A DNA stretch of 64,000 nt from Paraburkholderia sp. BL21I4N1. GTDB taxonomy: Bacteria; Pseudomonadota; Gammaproteobacteria; Burkholderiales; Burkholderiaceae. Positions 60,483-64,000 of this stretch are shown piece after piece; positions within the stretch are counted from its first letter, which is position 1, and each line of letters starts with the position of its first letter. The notes under the pieces are model-generated. The model made no database searches, was not told the DNA's origin, and worked only from the letters and a program-made list of their open reading frames with translations. The position numbers were made by a program, and so were the translations under genes. The stretch lies in contig NZ_PVEN01000002.1 in NCBI RefSeq assembly GCF_002973525.1, positions 663,793-727,792 on the forward strand, in the 5' to 3' direction.

Positions 60483-61303
60483 CTATTGTTGGCCCTTACA
60501 TTGATCGATGAACTCAGCGATCAATGTTGTCACTTTCTCCGGCCGCTCAAGGCTCGGCAAATGGGCGGTATCCGACACTTCGTAAAATGTGCCGCGAGCT
60601 ACGTTGGCCGCGAGGTGACGACTGCGCTCCTGAATTCCTGGAAGGTCGAGATTCCCACACATCACCAACGTCGGTACAGATATTTCGCTCAACCGCCGAT
60701 ATGCGATCGCTGGATCCGTATTCGTGCCAACTGGCGGCAAACGGAGAGCCGTGGAATTCATCTCATAAAACAGCTTGCGAACTTCGCCGATCACGCGCCC
60801 GTCAGACTGAAGCGGCCCATCAAGCCAGAGAGTCGTACGTATCTCGATGGCCTTTTCAATATCATTTTTCAACTCCGCCTGCGCTAAGTCGGCGACCAGG
60901 TCTGCAATCGGCGCGGGGTGGGTTATCTTCGGAGCACCCGTCACGTTCGGCGCAATCAGAACGAGACCACGAACGGATGACGGATATCGAAGAGCCACGT
61001 CTAGTGCTATCCCCCCGCCCTGAGAGCAAGCCACGAGTATTGCGGGGCGATCCTCTGTCACCGACTCCAAAACAGTGATCAGGTCGTCGACTGAAGAATG
61101 ATCCTCCGCTCGCGCGAAAGTCTCGCCAAATCCACGTCGATCATAGGCAATCGTCTGGTGCGTCGCGCCTATCTTGCGGATCTGATGGTCCCACATCCGG
61201 CGGTCCGCAACACGCGCGTGCAAAAAACTATCGGTTCTCCACGTCCAACAATTTCCCCTGTCAGCGTCGCTCGCCCCGACGCGATCTGAAAGCTTTTCCT
61301 CAT
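60483..61303 (-). pseudogene. alpha/beta-hydrolase with a single-base frameshift near its start
   Basis: The strong GGAGG five bases before the ATG at 61303 starts 'MRKSFQIASGRATLTGEIVG' and 'RGEPIVF'. There the frame is lost at a T6 run (minus strand, 61227-61222). One more T would continue directly as 'LHARVADRRMWDHQIRKIG', the usual hydrolase 'VFLHAGVADRRMWD' pattern. Downstream everything is intact for 246 codons: nucleophile Ser in 'VACSQGGGI', Asp in 'CGNLDLPG' and His in 'DTAHLPSLERP'. The restored product would be about 273 residues. A sequencing error, a recent mutation, or slippage at the T-run are all possible. Confidence 0.82.
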
Positions 61304-61451
61304 GAACCGCCTCCGTGCCTGAGAGTGGCCATAGTACACGTCGGGTGGGAGGCTCGGTGCGGCCACAACCCGCCGCTCACATGCGTCGTCGATCGGACGT
61401 TCAGGCGTCGGCTTTGTTCCGTAACAGGCCGTCCGATTGTCACGAGGAATG

Positions 61452-62363
61452 TCACCGCACATCGTTCAAGAAACTACCGAGGGCGGACAACACCTCATTG
61501 GGGGCATCTTCAGGCAGCAGATGACCGCCCGGCAAGCCTCTGCCTGTAACATTCGCAGCCCATCTTGACCATGTGTGGAGGGGTGCGACATTACTTTCCT
61601 TCTGTTCTCTCTCACTCCAAAGCACTAGTACTGGACAGGCAAGCTTCCGGCCCGCTGCGAAGTCGCTCGCGTCATGTTCGAGATCCTCAGACGTCGCGGC
61701 GCGATAGTCCTCGCAAATCGCGTGACGCACGTCGGGGTTCCGAAATGCGGTTCGATAGGCGTCGAGCGCCGAAGGATCAATTCGCTCGAGTCCACCGGAC
61801 ATCTTTGCAAGCACCGCGTCGATATACGCGTCTGGATCGGCCGCCAGCATTCGCTCCGGGAGGTCCGCAGGTTGCGCGAGAAAGAACCAGTGCCACGTAT
61901 TAAGAGCGAAAGTCTTGTCGACAGCCGCGAAAGCATCAAGCGTGGGCACGACGGTCAGCGATGCATATTTGCTGACACGTAGAGGACTATCGAGCGCAAG
62001 GCGGTATCCGGCGCGAGCGCCGCGGTCATGTCCGACCACAGCAAACCGTTCGTGTCCAAGCCGATCCATCAACCCGACGAGCGCATTGGCCACACGACGC
62101 TTGGTCCAACGCGGTTGATCGTTGCGGGTCTGGCTGTCGCCGTATCCAGGCAGGTCAGGCACGATGACGGCGTGAGACTTCGCGAGTGTGGGAGCAATCA
62201 ATCGCCACGCGACGTGGGTTTGCGGATAGCCGTGCAGCAGCAGAAGCGGCGATCCTGTCCCGCCGATGGCTCCCCCAAAGGAGACATCGTCGGTTTCGAT
62301 GTCAAGCTTGGCGAAGCCGGGAAAGAAGCCATTTGTCGCAGTTCGCTCGACGTCGGGCGCCAT
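61452..62363 (-). CDS. alpha/beta-hydrolase related to fluoroacetate/haloacetate dehalogenase
   Basis: The 303-residue protein aligns throughout with fluoroacetate dehalogenase (FAcD). Visible counterparts are nucleophile Asp113 and carboxylate-binding Arg114/Arg117 in 'GHDRGARAGYRLALDSP', the halide-pocket His158/Trp159 in 'TWHWFFLAQPADLPE', Tyr220 in 'CEDYRA', and His281 in 'GGHLLPEDAP'. At the place of the triad acid (FAcD Asp134, in 'VLDILPT') there is Thr137 ('SLTVVPT'). AGGAGA lies about seven bases before the ATG. It follows the secreted hydrolase by 25 bp. Dehalogenase or epoxide-hydrolase-like activity is possible, but the missing Asp makes it uncertain. Confidence 0.85.
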   Translation of the reverse strand: MAPDVERTATNGFFPGFAKLDIETDDVSFGGAIGGTGSPLLLLHGYPQTHVAWRLIAPTLAKSHAVIVPDLPGYGDSQTRNDQPRWTKRRVANALVGLMDRLGHERFAVVGHDRGARAGYRLALDSPLRVSKYASLTVVPTLDAFAAVDKTFALNTWHWFFLAQPADLPERMLAADPDAYIDAVLAKMSGGLERIDPSALDAYRTAFRNPDVRHAICEDYRAATSEDLEHDASDFAAGRKLACPVLVLWSEREQKESNVAPLHTWSRWAANVTGRGLPGGHLLPEDAPNEVLSALGSFLNDVR

Positions 62364-62388
62364 GGTGATCTCCTGATAGAACGATGCT

Positions 62389-63297
62389 TTATTTTCCGGA
62401 CGCCGACGTGAGGAACTCGGCCAGATCGTGATTGAAACGATCGGGTTCCTCGATGAACGACGCGTGACCCGCGTCGGGGTACACCTTGCTCATGATGCGC
62501 GGATTTAGCGCGGTCGCGCGGGCGAGCGTCGTGGGTGTGTCGACCAAGGCATCGCGGCCGCCGTAGATGAATAGCAGTGGCACGTGTGCCTTGCTGAGTC
62601 CCTCGGCAGCGAATACGGTCATGGTCGGAATTTCTCGCTGCATATCCCACGACGCCAACGCGCCATTCGCAAGCAGTCGATCGAATGTCCCGACATCCGG
62701 CCGATGGTTGAAGCACAGGCCGATGAAGGTGCGCTCACCGTCGAGATGTGTCTTCAAATCCGGCGAATTCATGTCCCGATAAACCTCCGGATGATCAACG
62801 ATCTGACCGGGCGCGAGTTCCACCACACCATCGACATACACGGCGCCATTGATGTTGTGATCGCCATACGTGGCGAGATAGTTAGATATCACCACGCCGC
62901 CAAGCGACCAGCCGACGACAACAGGCTTCGTTGCGTGCGAGCCCTGAATAACAGCGTCGAGGTCGTCGGCCCAGTGACGGCCATCGCGATACGGCTCGGC
63001 ACCCGATGGTTTATCCGACAGGCCGTGGCCGCGCAGATCGTAGGTGATGATCCGGTACTGGCGCAATTCGGGGCTCTGCACCTGCGCTTCCCAGTTGAGA
63101 CGGCTGCCGAGCAGACCGTGGATGAAAATCACTGGCGGACCATTAGGGTTGCCGCTTTCCTGAACCGCAAGCTTTACTCCATCCTTTGACGTAACCATAT
63201 AGCTGTTGGGGGCAGCGGCAGCATCAGATGTGGCTGCAGATAGGGACGATGCCGAAACTGCAGCGGCCAGCAGGAGATTGAGCATTCTGGAGTACAT
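62389..63297 (-). CDS. exported alpha/beta-hydrolase
   Basis: The 302-residue protein has an N-terminal signal peptide (hydrophobic 'MLNLLLAAAVSASSLSAAT', cleavage near residue 29), which points to the periplasm or outside the cell. The catalytic triad is complete: Ser131 in 'VGWSLGGVV', Asp249 in 'YGGRDALVD' and His278 in 'PDAGHASF', with the oxyanion segment 'FIHGLLGSRLNW'. It resembles non-haem chloroperoxidase/esterase-type hydrolases. It is the first gene downstream of a MerR-type operator, divergent from merR. An ATG four codons in (MLNLLL) is an alternative start. Confidence 0.85.
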   Translation of the reverse strand: MYSRMLNLLLAAAVSASSLSAATSDAAAAPNSYMVTSKDGVKLAVQESGNPNGPPVIFIHGLLGSRLNWEAQVQSPELRQYRIITYDLRGHGLSDKPSGAEPYRDGRHWADDLDAVIQGSHATKPVVVGWSLGGVVISNYLATYGDHNINGAVYVDGVVELAPGQIVDHPEVYRDMNSPDLKTHLDGERTFIGLCFNHRPDVGTFDRLLANGALASWDMQREIPTMTVFAAEGLSKAHVPLLFIYGGRDALVDTPTTLARATALNPRIMSKVYPDAGHASFIEEPDRFNHDLAEFLTSASGK

Positions 63298-63328
63298 GAC
63301 GAGTTCTGAAAATTAGGTAGTCCGCATA

Positions 63329-63359
63329 GTTTCAACCCTCACACCAATGTGAGAGTCAA
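63329..63359. promoter_or_regulatory. MerR-type operator within the hydrolase promoter
   Basis: On the minus strand TTGACT (63359-63354) is a good -35. It is followed at once by an imperfect 22-bp dyad (63335-63356) with arms ACCCTCACA and TGTGAGAGT around CCAA, overlapping the -35 by three bases. The -10 would fall near TGAAAC at about 19 bp, longer than optimal. This layout is typical of promoters activated by MerR-family proteins through DNA distortion. Confidence 0.68.
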
Positions 63360-63383
63360 GCGACTTGTGCTATTCTGATTTTC

Positions 63384-63770
63384 ATGAAAAAGATGTCATC
63401 CGACGAATTGCTGAGTATTGGAGAACTTGCGCAACGCACCGGCGCAAGCGTGCGATCGATCCGGCACTATGATGAAAACGGTCTGCTTGCGTCTGAGCGC
63501 GCGAGCAATGGCTATCGCATGTTTCCCAACAAAGCGGTCACGCAGGTTAAGCAGATCCAGCGCATGATCGCGACCGGTTTCACCATTGAAGATATCCGCG
63601 GCTTTCCAGACTGCATGCTTCTGATCGAGGGAGCCCGGTCGTGCGACCAGATCAATGAAGTACAGCGGGAACGCCTCGAAGCCATCGATCGTCAGATCAA
63701 GGATCTCGAGCGGCGTCGCACAAGACTCCTCAAAACTTTGTCAGAAGGCGCGATTCCGCCCGTCGACTGA
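63384..63770 (+). CDS. MerR-family transcriptional regulator
   Basis: The 128-residue protein has the N-terminal winged HTH of MerR ('SIGELAQRTGASVRSIRHYDENGLLASERASNGYRMF', residues 11-47), a connecting helical region, and a C-terminal dimerisation coiled coil ('NEVQRERLEAIDRQIKDLERRRTRLLKTL', about 91-119). Cys77 and Cys87 ('FPDCMLLIEGARSC') flank the start of the coiled coil, a pattern seen in a MerR subgroup not known to bind metals. Divergent from the exported hydrolase with the dyad between them, it probably activates the hydrolase genes. Confidence 0.92.
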   Translation: MKKMSSDELLSIGELAQRTGASVRSIRHYDENGLLASERASNGYRMFPNKAVTQVKQIQRMIATGFTIEDIRGFPDCMLLIEGARSCDQINEVQRERLEAIDRQIKDLERRRTRLLKTLSEGAIPPVD

Positions 63771-64000
63771 CAGGGTGGCACGGAAACTCTATTCGTTCGG
63801 TTCGTAGGGAACGAGTATCCCCTCGAGCAGTTGTTCGCACAGGTCGAGGGCCGCTATATATTGGAAGCGGCCCTTGGAATGAGGCCCGCCCGAGCGGCGG
63901 AAATGGACCCAGAGTGTGTGGAAACTCGATTTTTGCCGCTAAGCGGGCAATTGACAGTCAGGTCGATCGCGTGTGATACAACGAGTTTGCGCCATCGAAC
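63771..64000. other. right-end region without an intact gene
   Basis: On the minus strand one frame stays open for 49 codons between TAGs (63938 down to 63792) and ends 'LCEQLLEGILVPYEPNE'. It has no start codon and an in-frame stop directly before it, so it is either the tail of a broken gene or part of a non-coding repeat. Nothing else is seen. Confidence 0.35.

Overview
The window is GC-rich and densely packed. Its gene order matches a Burkholderiaceae chromosome, most likely Paraburkholderia. Support for this comes from the dapC-dapD-(ArsC-like)-dapE-prmB run, smc-zipA-ligA-def, the rpsB-to-rnhB envelope super-cluster, divergent ppsR/ppsA, and guaB-(membrane protein)-guaA. The genus is an inference from synteny and composition; no rRNA or tRNA gene is present to confirm it.

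Layout, left to right. 1-4,830: a CaiB/BaiF CoA-transferase cut by the window edge, an ABC-F ATPase, a glutathione peroxidase and a cardiolipin synthase. 4,940-9,609 (minus strand): succinylase-branch lysine/diaminopimelate genes, with a terminator hairpin just ahead of dapE. 9,975-18,863 (plus): an EamA exporter, then smc, zipA, ligA and def (chromosome condensation, division, DNA sealing, N-terminal processing). 19,025-24,812 (minus): map, glnD and an RluB-type pseudouridine synthase with a strongly repeated Arg/Gly/Asp-rich arm. 25,259-41,581 (plus): rpsB, tsf, pyrH, frr, uppS, cdsA, dxr, rseP, bamA, skp, lpxD, fabZ, lpxA, lpxB, rnhB and a TrmH-family methyltransferase. This last block couples translation factors to isoprenoid carrier, phospholipid, outer-membrane protein and lipid A synthesis. 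41,666-45,456: divergent ppsR and ppsA, the PEP synthase and its regulatory kinase/phosphorylase. 45,637-49,565: NfeD and a stomatin-like partner, smpB, ratA/rnfH, and a second EamA transporter. 49,858-53,787: guaB and guaA (GMP synthesis) with a small membrane-protein gene between them.

From about 53,790 to the end the character changes. Intergenic gaps lengthen, AT content rises, and broken genes appear. This accessory part holds a small minus-strand ORF with its own hairpin, an intact MFS transporter, the wreck of a second (ACS-type) MFS transporter, a LysR regulator, a possible D-aminoacylase remnant, an orphan ParB-like protein, a lipoprotein and two unrecognised minus-strand ORFs. It ends with a MerR regulator divergent from three consecutive alpha/beta-hydrolase genes.

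The most interesting locus is this MerR/triple-hydrolase cassette. Its shared promoter carries a MerR-style dyad directly after a good -35 box. The second hydrolase aligns with fluoroacetate dehalogenase but has Thr where the catalytic-triad Asp should be. The third is split by a single-base frameshift in a T6 tract. Other items worth a look are the 240-bp repeats in rluB, the hairpin 24 bp before dapE, and paired CAACNNGTTG palindromes between ppsR and ppsA. No CRISPR array, IS element, integrase, rRNA or tRNA was found.
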